In this document: one piece after another, positions 47,876 through 58,586 of the stretch | Layout: the number at the start of each line of letters is the position of its first letter | How positions within the stretch are numbered: position 1 is the stretch's first letter | Source: Trichosphaerium sp. ATCC 40318 | Taxonomy: Eukaryota > Discosea > Flabellinia > Trichosidae | NCBI GenBank assembly: GCA_038496445.1 | Contig: JALMLS010000573.1 | Location: 284,917-348,916 of the forward strand | Reading direction: 5' to 3' | DNA length: 64,000 nt | Program-made: the position numbers and the translations under genes | The notes under the pieces: model-generated | Database searches by the model: none | What the model saw: only the letters and a program-made list of their open reading frames with translations | Told to the model about the DNA's origin: nothing

Positions 47876-48868
47876 TTAGGGCTCCATCTCCAAAGCTGCG
47901 CGTGTTTTACTGGCCATGGAGCGTTTGATGCGTCTGCGCTGATCGGCATCTATGACGATGTAAAGTAAAACTGCGTTGGAGCGCCAATCTCCGAGGTCAC
48001 GGACGATTGGCAAGGAGGCCCCCATCTTGAAGGCCCACGTGGCACCGCCACGGCGAAAGGAGTGGCCAGCGTATAGAGCAGGGTCATAACCTAGCAGGTT
48101 CATTATCTGTTTCGTGCGAGCAACGAAACGTGAGTATGTGAGCGTCCAGCGAGAGCCATTTATAATGGCGGCGAAGATAGGTCCAGAGCGAGGAGCCACT
48201 TTGTCGAGGAGCGTTGAGAGGTATGGAACTGGAGAGATCTCCAGTCCAGAGTTGACAATTTCGATGGATAAGATTCGTGATCGGTCCCGAATCGTCTTGG
48301 TCTTGGTGAAATTGAGAGTGAATCCGTCAGCGTGTCGAGTGATGATACTACGGCAAAGGTGGTATCCAGGAGCAAAGCTGCTGACGGATTTGGGTACTAG
48401 TTGACCGGAACGAAGGAACGTGTCAAAGGCTGTAAGGGCAGCTGTGTAGTAGATGAAGTCTTTCGTGTTGTTGAGGTCAAGAACTTCTTTCATGCGTACC
48501 AGTATCCGTGGTGATATTGGGTGTTTCCGTCGAATGCCATGAGGGTTGCATTTGGAAATACCGCTCATGAGGAGTTGGAAACGAAACATTAGGTCGGTAC
48601 GTAGAGGAGGGAAGCTGTACCATTGCGCATAGAAGCGCACAGAAGTGATGTATTTGTGAATGGTCGAGGGTGAGAGTTTGAATCCTCTGAACATGATCGT
48701 GACAACGTCGCACAGGTTAGATTCAGTGATAGGGAGAGGTGAAGTGTTGAGAAGGATTGTTGCTTTCAGGTAAAATCTCCAGCCAGATCTATAAGATGCC
48801 CAAGTGCCTTTAGCTAAAGCCGCTTGGAGGAGGATATTCTTCTTCTTCTCTAACCTGTTCCAGTCCAT
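47876..48868 (-). CDS. DIRS-like element tyrosine recombinase
   Basis: The ATG at 48868 gives MDWNRLEKKKN; the open frame extends 36 nt further upstream. In the 342-residue open frame the catalytic set is Arg165 (FDTFLRSGQLV), His281 and Arg284 (AGHSFRRGGA), Trp307 (LGDW) and Tyr315 (NAVLLY), the expected order for phage-integrase-family recombinases. It would insert the circular DNA copy without target duplication. Its 5' end overlaps the RT frame by about 19 bp. The frame is intact, unusual among the transposons here. Confidence 0.88.
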   Translation of the reverse strand: MDWNRLEKKKNILLQAALAKGTWASYRSGWRFYLKATILLNTSPLPITESNLCDVVTIMFRGFKLSPSTIHKYITSVRFYAQWYSFPPLRTDLMFRFQLLMSGISKCNPHGIRRKHPISPRILVRMKEVLDLNNTKDFIYYTAALTAFDTFLRSGQLVPKSVSSFAPGYHLCRSIITRHADGFTLNFTKTKTIRDRSRILSIEIVNSGLEISPVPYLSTLLDKVAPRSGPIFAAIINGSRWTLTYSRFVARTKQIMNLLGYDPALYAGHSFRRGGATWAFKMGASLPIVRDLGDWRSNAVLLYIVIDADQRRRIKRSMASKTRAALEMEP

Positions 48869-50403
48869 GGTTGAGGGTCTAGTTTGAAGTTTTGCGAGGC
48901 GCAAAAGATGTGACAGGCGTGGAGGTCGTTACGAGAAAGCAAATCTGTGATGGTGTTGTCTTCAGACGAGATGTGTTGAGTCGTCAGACGGAAGTGAAAA
49001 CGCGCTTGAAGGTTGTGAATGGAGCGGATGAGAGGCATAGCTCCTTTGACCTTTGTTGTGAGGCGATTGATGGCAGCCTCGGTGTTGGTGTTGTCAGTGT
49101 ACACTTGGCAGATGGTGTGACCTGAGAAAAGATGTGAGAACACAACGATACCCTTATAAAGCGCGTATATTTCTCGCCAAGCGATTGAGAGACGACGTTG
49201 TTCGTCATTGAAGGCTCCCATGAGCCAATGTCCGTTGTAATATACCCCATAGCCCCAATCTGAGGTGTCAGCAGTGAAGAATTTATGATTTTCAGGTAAA
49301 GGATCCACAAGTATCGCTTTACTGTTGAAATGAGACATGAAGTTAATCCACCAGGCGATGTCGTCTTGGAAGGCGCTGTTGAGAGATACCCAGTGGTAAG
49401 GACGCGAGGCGGCATTCATGCAAGTGAGGATGCATTTAAGGTATGTACGTCCGCCATATATGACTTGAGAAGCCCAGTTGAGTTTGCCCGCAAGAGATTG
49501 GAGATCTTTCTTGCGAGCTTTCTTGCGATTTCTGAAAAAGAGCAAGAGGTCCAATGTTTCTTGGAGTTTAGAAGCCGAAAGGCGAGCTTCACGCTTGACG
49601 GAGTCAAGTTCAACACCCAAGAATGTGATGGTGGTGGAAGGTACCGAGATTTTGGAAGGTTTGACAGTGAAACCAAGAGAACGAAGAAGGGTGACGAGGG
49701 CGTCACGTACTTTGACACAAGTGTCGAAGTCTTTAGCAGCGATGAAGAAATTGTCAACATAAACGGTGACGTATATCCAACAATCTTTAGCGAATGATTC
49801 GCATACTGCTTGTGTGAGAATGCAGAAAATGTATGCTGCAATGTTGAGTCCAAAGGGCATGCGAGTGTCGAGGTAGTATCTACCATTCCAGAAGAATACG
49901 AGGATTCTCCAGGAGTCACGAGCCATAGGTACAGCTCGATAAGCTTCACTGATGTCGATCTTAGCCATGAAGCAAGCGAGGCCTAAGATGAACATGAAGC
50001 GAATGGCTTCAGCGATACCTGCCATTTTGAAATGTGGAGGCACATTCATGTCGTTGACAGATCGGCCTCGAGGTGCGCTGAGATCAACCACGCGGCGTGC
50101 TTTGCCGTTGGATTTAACTACGACACCTAGGGCATTGGAGCGGAAGGGTTTGGAAGAGCAAGGAGCTATTCTTCCGAGAGAGAGTTCGTGAGAAACGTCA
50201 TCACTGAGTAATTTCTCGTGTTCGAAGCAAGAGGAATAATTGTTAACAAATGTAGGCTCAGAGGGAGCATTTTGGTTAACCACGCTAACGCCATAAGTAA
50301 GCCAGGCGACAATAACGGAACGCAGAGGGTGATCAGAAAGCATTTTATTCCAGAGGTGAACACGAATAGTAAGGGGTGAAAGGACTACCCCTTTTGGCAA
50401 CAT
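48850..50403 (-). CDS. DIRS-like element reverse transcriptase / RNase H
   Basis: First ATG in the frame is at 50403 (MLPKGVVL); the frame is open to 50430. Numbering from 50430, palm Asp159 lies in AKIDISEAY, and the active-site box at 224-227 reads YVDN, where the family usually has YxDD. A LGVELD thumb motif follows. RNase H residues are Asp388 (TADTSDWG), Glu420 (WREIYAL), Asp446 (YTDN) and Asp496 (TDLLSR). No stops or frameshifts. The Asn at the second palm aspartate suggests weakened polymerase activity, or a lineage-specific variant. Confidence 0.85.
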   Translation of the reverse strand: MLPKGVVLSPLTIRVHLWNKMLSDHPLRSVIVAWLTYGVSVVNQNAPSEPTFVNNYSSCFEHEKLLSDDVSHELSLGRIAPCSSKPFRSNALGVVVKSNGKARRVVDLSAPRGRSVNDMNVPPHFKMAGIAEAIRFMFILGLACFMAKIDISEAYRAVPMARDSWRILVFFWNGRYYLDTRMPFGLNIAAYIFCILTQAVCESFAKDCWIYVTVYVDNFFIAAKDFDTCVKVRDALVTLLRSLGFTVKPSKISVPSTTITFLGVELDSVKREARLSASKLQETLDLLLFFRNRKKARKKDLQSLAGKLNWASQVIYGGRTYLKCILTCMNAASRPYHWVSLNSAFQDDIAWWINFMSHFNSKAILVDPLPENHKFFTADTSDWGYGVYYNGHWLMGAFNDEQRRLSIAWREIYALYKGIVVFSHLFSGHTICQVYTDNTNTEAAINRLTTKVKGAMPLIRSIHNLQARFHFRLTTQHISSEDNTITDLLSRNDLHACHIFCASQNFKLDPQPWTGTG

Positions 50404-50436
50404 ATCAGTCGCGAGAATGACGTCTCCCACGAGATT

Positions 50437-51678
50437 TCATGGATCGATGGTCTTCGTGGCGTCTTGAGCAGTCTTTTTGGGCGTCTTGGGCGTTTTGGAT
50501 CTTTTCGATGGCGCGTTCGAGCTGTCGGATGCTGTTTCCTTTGTTCTCCTCGAGCACTTGGAGTCGTTTCCTGATAGATCGGAGCGCATCTGCAAGTCCA
50601 GCTGTCGAATACTCCTCGGACCGGTCCACCTTAGATCTTTGGAAATAAATGAGAAAATGTGCTCCAAATAATTGACATAGTCAATTAAAGCACCAAAAGT
50701 AAGAGAATTCTCTTTCACCATGGAGATGAATTTGAGAATAGCGCGCATGTTAAGCATGGCAAACTCGACTGGGCTGTAACTCGTATCGCTGAGGAGCTCT
50801 GTGCGAGACGCTCCGGAAAGCAAAAGGGAGTTACAGCTGCGTAGAGTAGAAAGAAAAATCACGGGTGCACGTGCAGAAGGTACTAACCGTTTCTTGCGAG
50901 AATCGTCAGGGTGATCCTCAGGTGAACGAGAACGCTTCGAGCGTTTTGAAGGAGCAGCAGGGTCCAGGTACTCACGTTCCAAATTCTCCTCTAAAACATC
51001 AATTTTGTCAGCAGGGACAAAATAATCACCATCGGAGTCAGACTCCTCATCAAGCATACCAGCAGCGATCGGTGGAGAGGAGCGGCGACCAGAAGACTTA
51101 GAGCCATTAGTCTGCTTAGTGGAGTCAGCAGAGGAGCCAGTGCGTCTTGCTTCTTTTGCAGTTCTCGAAGGAGCTGCGGAGGAAGGAGAGGACGAAGCTG
51201 GTGACTGAAACGACTTCATGGATTGCGCCAATACGGTCATCTGTTCGAGGATCTTGCCGAGTACCAAAGCTTGAGAAGGAGCTGGAGCCAATGTGGTTGG
51301 GGATTGGTTTGGAACTATGAGAGAGGGGTTAGAGCTGTTCGAAGTATGTGAAAGCAAGAAATCGGAAATTTCTTGTGAAATAGGGGCCAGGCGGCCTTTG
51401 TCGGTGAAGAAAATGTTTGGGCATCGCAAATGGTCGCGGCAAACACGAACGAAAAAGTTTAGGAAATTTTTCCGAATTGACAAATCTGTTTTAATCCAAG
51501 AAGAAGGAAAATCTTTGCTGACGCCGCTTTGGAAGCAAGACGAGAGCGCGTCAGATTCAGAGCTACGGCCTTTTTCGCCAGAAGTAACCAAAAGGTTTTG
51601 AAGGGTTTCAAAAGAGGAGTCGTAGTCTGTAATGCCTGTGACATCGGAAGTTGAAGGAACATTTGAAGTAGAAGTCAT
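50437..51678 (-). CDS. DIRS-like element gag-like protein
   Basis: The ATG at 51678 gives MTSTSNVPSTS. About 410 residues: a Ser-rich N-terminus, a helical block (IRKNFLNFFVRVCRDHLRC), a Pro/Ser-rich linker, an acidic segment (DEESDSDGDYFVP), a basic patch (PSKRSKRSRSPEDHPDD) and a Lys/Thr-rich tail. Position and composition fit the nucleic-acid-binding first frame of DIRS elements. No zinc knuckle seen. An overlapping frame at 50405-50629 (VLEENKGNSIRQLERAIEK) looks like a coiled coil and may be the true tail after splicing or frameshifting. Confidence 0.65.
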   Translation of the reverse strand: MTSTSNVPSTSDVTGITDYDSSFETLQNLLVTSGEKGRSSESDALSSCFQSGVSKDFPSSWIKTDLSIRKNFLNFFVRVCRDHLRCPNIFFTDKGRLAPISQEISDFLLSHTSNSSNPSLIVPNQSPTTLAPAPSQALVLGKILEQMTVLAQSMKSFQSPASSSPSSAAPSRTAKEARRTGSSADSTKQTNGSKSSGRRSSPPIAAGMLDEESDSDGDYFVPADKIDVLEENLEREYLDPAAPSKRSKRSRSPEDHPDDSRKKRLVPSARAPVIFLSTLRSCNSLLLSGASRTELLSDTSYSPVEFAMLNMRAILKFISMVKENSLTFGALIDYVNYLEHIFSFISKDLRWTGPRSIRQLDLQMRSDLSGNDSKCSRRTKETASDSSNAPSKRSKTPKTPKKTAQDATKTIDP

Positions 51679-52122
51679 CTCAGAGGTTGACGATAGTTTA
51701 TTTTTGAGGGAAAACAGGAAGATATATTGCGATGTGGAACGCAATAGAGGGAATATGCACTAGTCACAACTAGTCTTTTCGCATGAATAAAACATCGTTC
51801 ACATCACGCAATTCTTGCGTTCACATGACACGTTTACTTCATCATAAAAAAATTCATCAATAAGTTTATAAATTTTTCAATTAGTTGCCTGCAATGGTTG
51901 ACAGGCATGTACACTACCAATTAAATAAGTTTTATTTGTAAAAAAACTATACGGGCTTCAGTATTGCCAGCTGGAAATCAGGCAAGCTCCTTTTGGTGTA
52001 TGGTAGTAGCATAAATTTATACATTTATACTTTGGTAACTTGTTACATTTCACGGCTTAACATGTTATTTTTCCTTGAGATTTCCTAACGTTCTCAAACT
52101 CTGAATATTTGAATTTGAATAT

Positions 52123-52806
52123 TTGAATACACCAAAAATAGCAAATTTGAATCTTTCTGTTTTATATTTGAATATTTTTAGAACACCAAAATGCAACTTC
52201 AGGCAAGCAACATCACACACCAAAAAAGGCACTACAAACAAAGATCCAACGTTCACAAGTACTACACAGACAATAGATGTGTTTTGTCAGACTCTTGTTC
52301 CTCCTCAACATGGCACCACTTCCAACCAGCTCAAGCATTTGCGCAAAGATCATGGATACAAAAGTAAAGAAGACGAATTTCCATGGCATGGAAAAACTAA
52401 ACAAGCTCAAGTAATGGAAGACTTTTTGGTAACAAAAGTGTTATACCTGTATCAAAAAGAAACAAAAGGTGCACACGCTCATTTACTCCTTTCTTTTCTC
52501 TATATTTACTTTCTTTTTTTAGCACATTGACTAACTTGTGACAAAGCTGATTGTGGTTGGTAACTTACCACTAAACTTGGTGCAAAACCCTCAATTTGTT
52601 GACTTGATGCGGGAACTGATTGCAGGCTACACATTACCCTGTCCAAATACCATGAGAGGCATAATTGACGAAAAGTACAAGAGCACAATGCGTGACTTAA
52701 AAAAAGAAACACAAAGAGCCAAATACCCTACATTTGCTGCTGATCTTTGGAAATGTAGTCACAAAGGATTATTATTGTGCAGTAACATTGCATTGGCTAA
52801 CAGATG
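52123..52806 (+). pseudogene. hAT transposase, N-terminal part
   Basis: Contains a BED-finger-like piece (TSNQLKHLRKDHGYKS) with a preceding NKDPTFTSTTQTIDVFCQT, then a hAT-style block: LPLNLVQNPQFVDLMRELI, GYTLPCPNTMRGIIDEKY and FAADLWKCSHKG. It stops at 52804-52806. The catalytic middle is missing and the C-terminal part lies 3.7 kb downstream, so the gene is interrupted. Confidence 0.7.
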
Positions 52807-52867
52807 ATTTTAAACCAAGATGAGCTCTCATTGGGTTACCATAAATGAAGGTAACCATAAACTCCTA

Positions 52868-53837
52868 CACCCTAACAAACAAAATCTTCACCCTAATTAA
52901 GTTTGGATGTCAACTGTGGTGCTAAAATATTTTCAAATAACCTAATATTTTTTGTCACCATGGATATAATGTCTGTCTTGCTGTAGTACCCATGGCAAAC
53001 ATGACGGTGTGTATGATGGCCTTTTAATTACCTGACAGTAAAAGTACCAACTTTTCGTTTTCGCATTTTTTTTGGACTCAAGAAGTGTACCTACATAATA
53101 ATTAAACAGTTTTCTCAAATGCCAAAATAGTATAAAAGCTCAAAAGTGCTTCAATTAAAAAGAATTAGTTAAACACACCTACAAAAGTGCTGTTGTAAAA
53201 ATGAACTCTAGCAATAAAAAAAACCCCACTTAACATGTACCTTGATAAATAATGGGGTTTATACTTTTATCACAATCTTGCAATATGGTTTGTATTACTT
53301 TCACAAATGGTAAAAGCATGGTATTGGTGAAGAAAACCAGCATTACTTACTTGAACACTTTTTTGGTTGCCCATATTACATGTCATATTTTGTGCAATGC
53401 AAGTTAATGACATTTCAGTCTTTAAGTGTACTAACACTTAAATAAATATGTCAAGCATGTAGAGTTTTAGGGTGGTAAGACTTTTTGAAAGTCAGTATAG
53501 TGTATGACAACACAAAAAAACCAACAAAAAAGTTGTTTTCAGATATTCATGATTAAGCTGTTCAATTCAGTGATAATTACCCACAACATCATTTTTTTAC
53601 TCAACAGATATGGTTTCTGTAGCTATAGTTGAAGATAACAAAGTACAAGCAAAACAAAGACTTGTATTCACTAAGTAATATGATATGAATTTTTTTATTT
53701 TTGAAAGATACAAGCTGCATTTGTCATCACTATTTTATTACTTACAACAATGACTACACAGCGTTTCTGTATGTTTAAAGCTACGAAATAGCTTTTAGTG
53801 AAAAAGTGTTAGGGTGAAGATTTTTTTTGTTAGCGTT
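52868..53837. mobile_element. Non-coding TIR element (about 970 bp)
   Basis: The left end CACCCTAACAAACAAAATCT (from 52868) is matched inverted at 53809-53836 (TTAGGGTGAAGATTTT...). No open frame inside. It sits in the gap between the two hAT halves. Confidence 0.6.
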
Positions 53838-54827
53838 TATTTAATTTATGTTTATTACAGCCACAACAATTGGTAGATTGGTCACAAGTGTCATTACAGG
53901 CGAAGCTGATGGCTCAGGTGAATCGTGGTTGGGTGATGAAGTCATGTCTGTTGCAGGTGTCACAGATGGTGGTGAGGTAGCTTCTATCAAGTATATGCAT
54001 AGAGAATTTTTCTCTAAGCAGTTGATGAAAAAATAAAAAATGTGGCAGTCAGCTACTCACCTGAAACTGCCGTATGCGATAGGTTAAGGTTTGTATTTCA
54101 AGGGAAGATCTTAACAGAGATGCACAATAAGTACATTATATGCAATTATTATAGGAAATATGTGCCTTGCTCTTTTCAGCAAAAAAGCAACTTTGAATTC
54201 CTTATTTAAGAGCAACAACACCTTTTTTGGTCAAATGAATAGACCAGATCTGCTTAAACAGTAATGTACTACTTATCCCTGATATGAGGCCGCAAACAAT
54301 GCCGTTTAGAAAACAATTTTGTTCACTATCTTATGCAACATCCCAAACAGCCAAAAATGATGCATACATACTACACGCACATGTTGAATACAATACATCA
54401 TTTTTGGCTGTTTGGGATGTTGCATAAGTTAGAAAGAGGAAAAAAACTGTAAACATTTTTGGAAAAAGGGCACTACAACACATGAAAAGCGGTTAACTCG
54501 GTTTTATATTGCTAATCAAGAGCAATAACTTGACGTTTTTTGTGGAGCCATGACTAACATTTTAGTGTGCACACTCAGGTTCGATGCACTACTACTCTTT
54601 ATACACTTTCAAGGTATAAATGAGTTGAACAAAAAGAACCTAGCTAGAAGATTTTCACATTTTACAATAACGCCATACCATAAAAACAGTAAAACATATT
54701 TATTTTTTCTCATGGCTACAGGTTTATATTAAGCTCTCATACTTACTGTGTCTATTCAAAGCATGCAGTGCTTACGCCACAGCATATTCAACTGCTTAGC
54801 GAAAAATTCTCTATGTACTTCCGTTTA
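53838..54827. other. Non-coding DNA between nested elements, with a perfect hairpin
   Basis: Holds a 62-codon frame at 53848-54036 of no recognised type and a perfect inverted repeat: 54330-54362 pairs with 54396-54428 (33 bp each, 33-nt loop, ending TTATGCAACATCCC). No gene supported. Confidence 0.5.
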
Positions 54828-56403
54828 GTTTTGCACCCAAAATTGTCACACCTAAAATTCAACAAAATTAACGGCTTTTAGGAAATGTGGGCGTAGATTA
54901 GAGAATAACCAATATATTATATGATAGGTTATTCGACTACTTCTACACTACAATACAGAAAATACTGAGGTCTATTTGTGTTTCTGTTGTTGAGCTTCAA
55001 ATAATTCTTTTGCTGACTTTTGATTTAAGCAATCAGGACACATGCCATAATTATTGCAATGAGCACACCATGACCACTTTTTACTACTTCTCCATACTCT
55101 TTCAAGGCATCTTTTACAAGTTTGTGCTGCTATTCTATGAGAGGTTAGCATGAAAACTAAATAAAAAAAAAATTTTAGTAAACTTGCTGTGATTTTTTCT
55201 CCCTGTCTAGCCATTGTTTTTTTAATTTTCTTTTTTGTGCAGCCTCACTACGCTTGCGTTTCTTACTGGCCATTTCTTCTTTTGACTTCATTTCCGCTTG
55301 TTTGTTTTTTCAATTTCACAGAACTGATCTGTGATGATTGGTACATCCTCTTTAACTGTGCCCTTCACTCGTTTCGGTGGCTTTTAGCGCTGAGTATCCT
55401 CTATTAGCTCCTGCATGCCAGTCAGCAACATTTGAGATGCCTTTCATCCACAGGTTTTTCAGAAACACCAGCATTTTTTTTTGCTCTTTCAATTATTTTG
55501 TTTCAATTGTATGGATAGATACCCACTTTTTCCCAGGCAGCTTTTATTACTGTAGGTGTTAAAGCTAGTCTTGTGGCTTCCGGTACAAAGAGTGAATTTA
55601 AGGGTAGCACCTCATTGGTAACACGGCTGATCTGCAACTCTTTTTGCCTTAACTTTTGAAATTCTTGGGTGACATGAGCAAATGGGCAATTATCCAGTGG
55701 CTGAAAGAAGTGAGATGAATGTGAGGACAAGCCAATAGTGATTACATTAGCCTCACAGCATTTATGTAAAACTGTCATATCAAGATGGGAACTGAGGCAA
55801 TCCAAAATTAAAAATGCTTTTCTGTCCCCTTGATACATTGAAAGGTGGTATAAAAATCTGTTGATAATTAAAGACCAGATATCTTTTGTTACATACGCTT
55901 TCCTATGATATATGTGATATTTTGGAAATCCAGATCGAGTCTTCACAGGTCGTCTGACAACTTTTTTGTTTTGCAGTTTTACCTGGAAAAAGATAAAACA
56001 CCACAAGGACTCTGCCAGCAGCTGTGACGAATGAAATCAATGTGATGCGTTTACCACCAATTATGTCTTGAGTGCCAACAGTTTTTTTTCTTTGATTCTC
56101 CCATGTGGTGAGAAGTAGCCTGTTGAACTTGAAAACAAAAAAAATTTTCATCAACATTTATTACTAATTCTGGATTCAATGGTGTTACACCATTGGATAC
56201 TGTGTTCTAGAGTTGTTTCTGATGTTCTCTCAGCAGTGATTGCCTTTGCCTTTGTAGCAATGAGTATTGGTGCCCATCTTTTCTTAGCGCTTCTTTTAGT
56301 GCTTTGTCCATAACATGTGATGTGGGTTTGTATAGTGGTAGTTTCAACGCTTTTCAAAGGTGCAACACTTTTGGGTGCACTGCGACAATTTTGGGTGCAA
56401 AAC
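54828..56403 (-). mobile_element. pogo-like DNA transposon with intact ends, nested in the hAT element
   Basis: Terminal inverted repeats are 20 of 20 identical (GTTTTGCACCCAAAATTGTC at 54828-54847, its complement at 56384-56403), flanked by TA on both sides (54826-54827, 56404-56405). This is the TA target duplication of the Tc1/mariner/pogo superfamily. Length 1576 bp. Confidence 0.9.
54972..56357 (-). pseudogene. pogo-like DDE transposase, N-terminally truncated
   Basis: Reading the minus strand: RWAPILIATKAK, then ELVINVDENFF (first Asp, about 56165), IIGGKRITLISFVTAAGRVL, KTRSGFPKYHIYHRKAYVT, AFLILDCLSSH (second Asp, about 55800), SSHSSHFFQPLDNCPFA (third Asp, about 55690) and a C-terminal AAWEKVGIYPYN. 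A last exon (55214-54972) has a Cys cluster: CKRC, WCAHCNNYGMCPDC. The DNA-binding helix-turn-helix domain is missing and frames shift twice, so it is probably non-autonomous. Confidence 0.8.
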
Positions 56404-56529
56404 TAATTAACACAAAAAATAACATTCAAAGCAATTTTTACTTGGTCTAATATAGCATCCTGGAAAACCCTATTTTCGTGCCCATTCAACAATTCATTAC
56501 TGGATTAAATACATCCAACAACATGTATC

Positions 56530-57611
56530 TAGCATGGATTAAAGTATGTGGTGGCAAAGCTAAAAAAGTAAAATGTGATGTTGTCACTCGATGGAGCTCC
56601 AAAATTAGTATGCTCTTCTCCTTTAAAGCAGTACAATAAGAGTTAAAACTAATAACAAAAGAAGTGGAGAAAAAGGTACTTTTTTTTTATTGTAAACACT
56701 CAGAGCACTGATACGCATTTAGTTTTTAAAGAACATCCCTGACTTTACTACATACCACTGGACAATCATTGGTGATATCATTGAGACCTTTTCTTCTACT
56801 GTAAAGGTTATACAGGCGCTAGAAGCTGAAAAACAACCAATCAAGCACTTATCTTAGCAATGCTTGAAATGCTTGAAAGTACAATTGAGGACAAGCTCAA
56901 ACCATGTACGTGTTACCAACACTCCAGTAATGCAATTTAATACTATTTAAGCTTCTGAGAAGTCAGCTGTATGCAGTAAACAACGAAGAAATGCAAAACT
57001 AAAATTAACAACCATTTATCAAGAATTTTTGGATGAAATTTGTGTCATGTGGTAATTTGCCAGTGGTCACATCATTGGCTACCATTCTACATCCTGTGTT
57101 TAGAGATGCTGAACACTTGGAACCAGGTGATACAGTTGAAGCATGGAAAGTTCTCAAAGAACTTTATGACAAAGAGGTCAAAAGAACAGAGCAAGTGCGT
57201 TATTTTAACTTATTTTATTGAGTGGTGTATTTTTTTTTTAGGTGACAGTGTATCCACCAGAAAACATATTGCATGTTGATGAACCTGAAATGACACAGCC
57301 AAAAAAGCGAAAACGTGAAACTAATGCTTTTGAGGATCTTAGAAAGTACATATTTTGCTTTCCTCTTGTGCAAGTATTAACGTTGTTTACAGCCATAGAC
57401 ATAATAGACATAAGGTTGTGGTGGTGGATGAATTTAAGAGTACAAAAAACTTGAAGCTCTTGATTCTGATGACTTCACAGCACTTTCATGGTGGAAACAA
57501 CACAAAGTAATGTATCTTACCATGGCAAAGCTAGCTCAACAGTATTTGGCAATACCAGCTTCTCAACCAATGACGCACCAAACAGAAATAGGTTATCACG
57601 CAAACTTGTAA
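56530..57611 (+). pseudogene. hAT transposase, C-terminal part
   Basis: Pieces in order are KKVKCDVVTRWSSKISML (about 56565), LAMLEMLESTIEDKLKP, LPVVTSLATILHPVFRDAEH (57060), and the dimerisation block ALSWWKQHKVMYLTMAKLA then QQYLAIPAS (57480-57570) before the stop at 57609-57611. Stops and frame changes separate them. Completes the hAT copy begun at 52123. Confidence 0.75.
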
Positions 57612-57684
57612 ATAACTTATCACTATTACGTTAACAGATAATTATAGACATAGAACCCATGTAACACGTGATATCATGTGACTT

Positions 57685-58586
57685 TTATTTGAATAGAATT
57701 GAAATCTTTTTTGTATTCAAAGAGTTTGCTTGAAAGCATTTCTTTTCATTAATCTGAAGACCAGTTGCTTTTCCATATCTTGTTAACCAATAATTCATTT
57801 CATCAATATCATCTATGGAGCTAGCTAATAATAACAGATCGTCAGCAAAGAACAGGTTTTTAAGCCAATTCTTTAGGCACATCTCAGCACCCTTGATATA
57901 AGCTTCATGATTTATGATCCAGTTGAGCAGTTCCACCATTAGTGTGAAGAAATAAGGGCTTAGTATAGGATTTTCTTGACCTGTACCTCTCTTTGTACAG
58001 AAGGTTTCTTTGCTAACGACATTGTTGATTCTTACTTGAACATCTAATTTGAGAGCTTGAACTAACATTTTAGCACTCTTGTCAGAGAATCCTATTTTTG
58101 TTAGGAATAATTTTAGCGCAATATGGCTACAGGAATTGGAAGCTTTTTTGAAGTCATATGCAATCATTTGAAAATAGGAATAATCGTACCCTTACATAGA
58201 AACTGATCTACACAACCTTGTTTGATAAATGTATTAAATAGACTTGTTAGTGACGGAACAAAAGTTTCCCTCATAGATATGTATACGCACGCTGATAAGC
58301 CATCTGGGCCTGGAGCTTTATTAGAAGGCATGTTGTTTATTACTTCCTCTATTTCTTCTTCTTCAATAGGAACATTTAGTTGTTCTTCCAATTCTACAAA
58401 GGCCTTAGGTTTCCATAAACTACTTACTTGGTTAAGGACTTGTTCATCTATTTTAAGGTTGTCATATAGATTTTTGTAAAATCTGACACTTGTTGAAAGT
58501 ATTTCTTTTATATCTTTTGAAGACGTGTTGTTCCATGTGCACTTTAATTCTTCAACTAGAGCTAGATTACGTAAGCATCCACACAT
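57685..58586 (-). mobile_element. LINE reverse transcriptase (broken)
   Basis: The first frame, 58586-58164, has MPSNKAPGPDGLSACVYISM; the second, 58167-57685, has DFKKASNSCSHIALKLFL, KRGTGQENPILSPYFFTLMV and LKNLFFADDLLLLASSID. These are the palm motifs of a non-LTR RT, with a one-frame shift between the two frames. The right (3') part is missing after KKCFQAN at the hAT border. Same family as 33828-34391. Confidence 0.85.

Larger units (their letters stand above)
47740..51860 (-). mobile_element. DIRS-like tyrosine-recombinase retrotransposon
   Basis: Three overlapping minus-strand frames in the order gag-like, RT/RNase H, tyrosine recombinase define a DIRS/Ngaro-type element; no integrase or protease was seen. 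Base composition is visibly richer in G+C than the flanks. Ends are approximate: terminal repeats were not resolved, but an ACTAGT..ACTAGT inverted motif lies upstream of the first frame at about 51757-51772. Confidence 0.85.

Noticed and set aside
48892-49797. Long plus-strand frames opposite the DIRS-like RT
   Set aside because: Shadows of the minus-strand RT/RNase H frame in a GC-richer element.
47740-51860. Gypsy/Copia LTR retrotransposon
   Set aside because: No integrase, protease or long terminal repeats; a tyrosine recombinase follows the RNase H.
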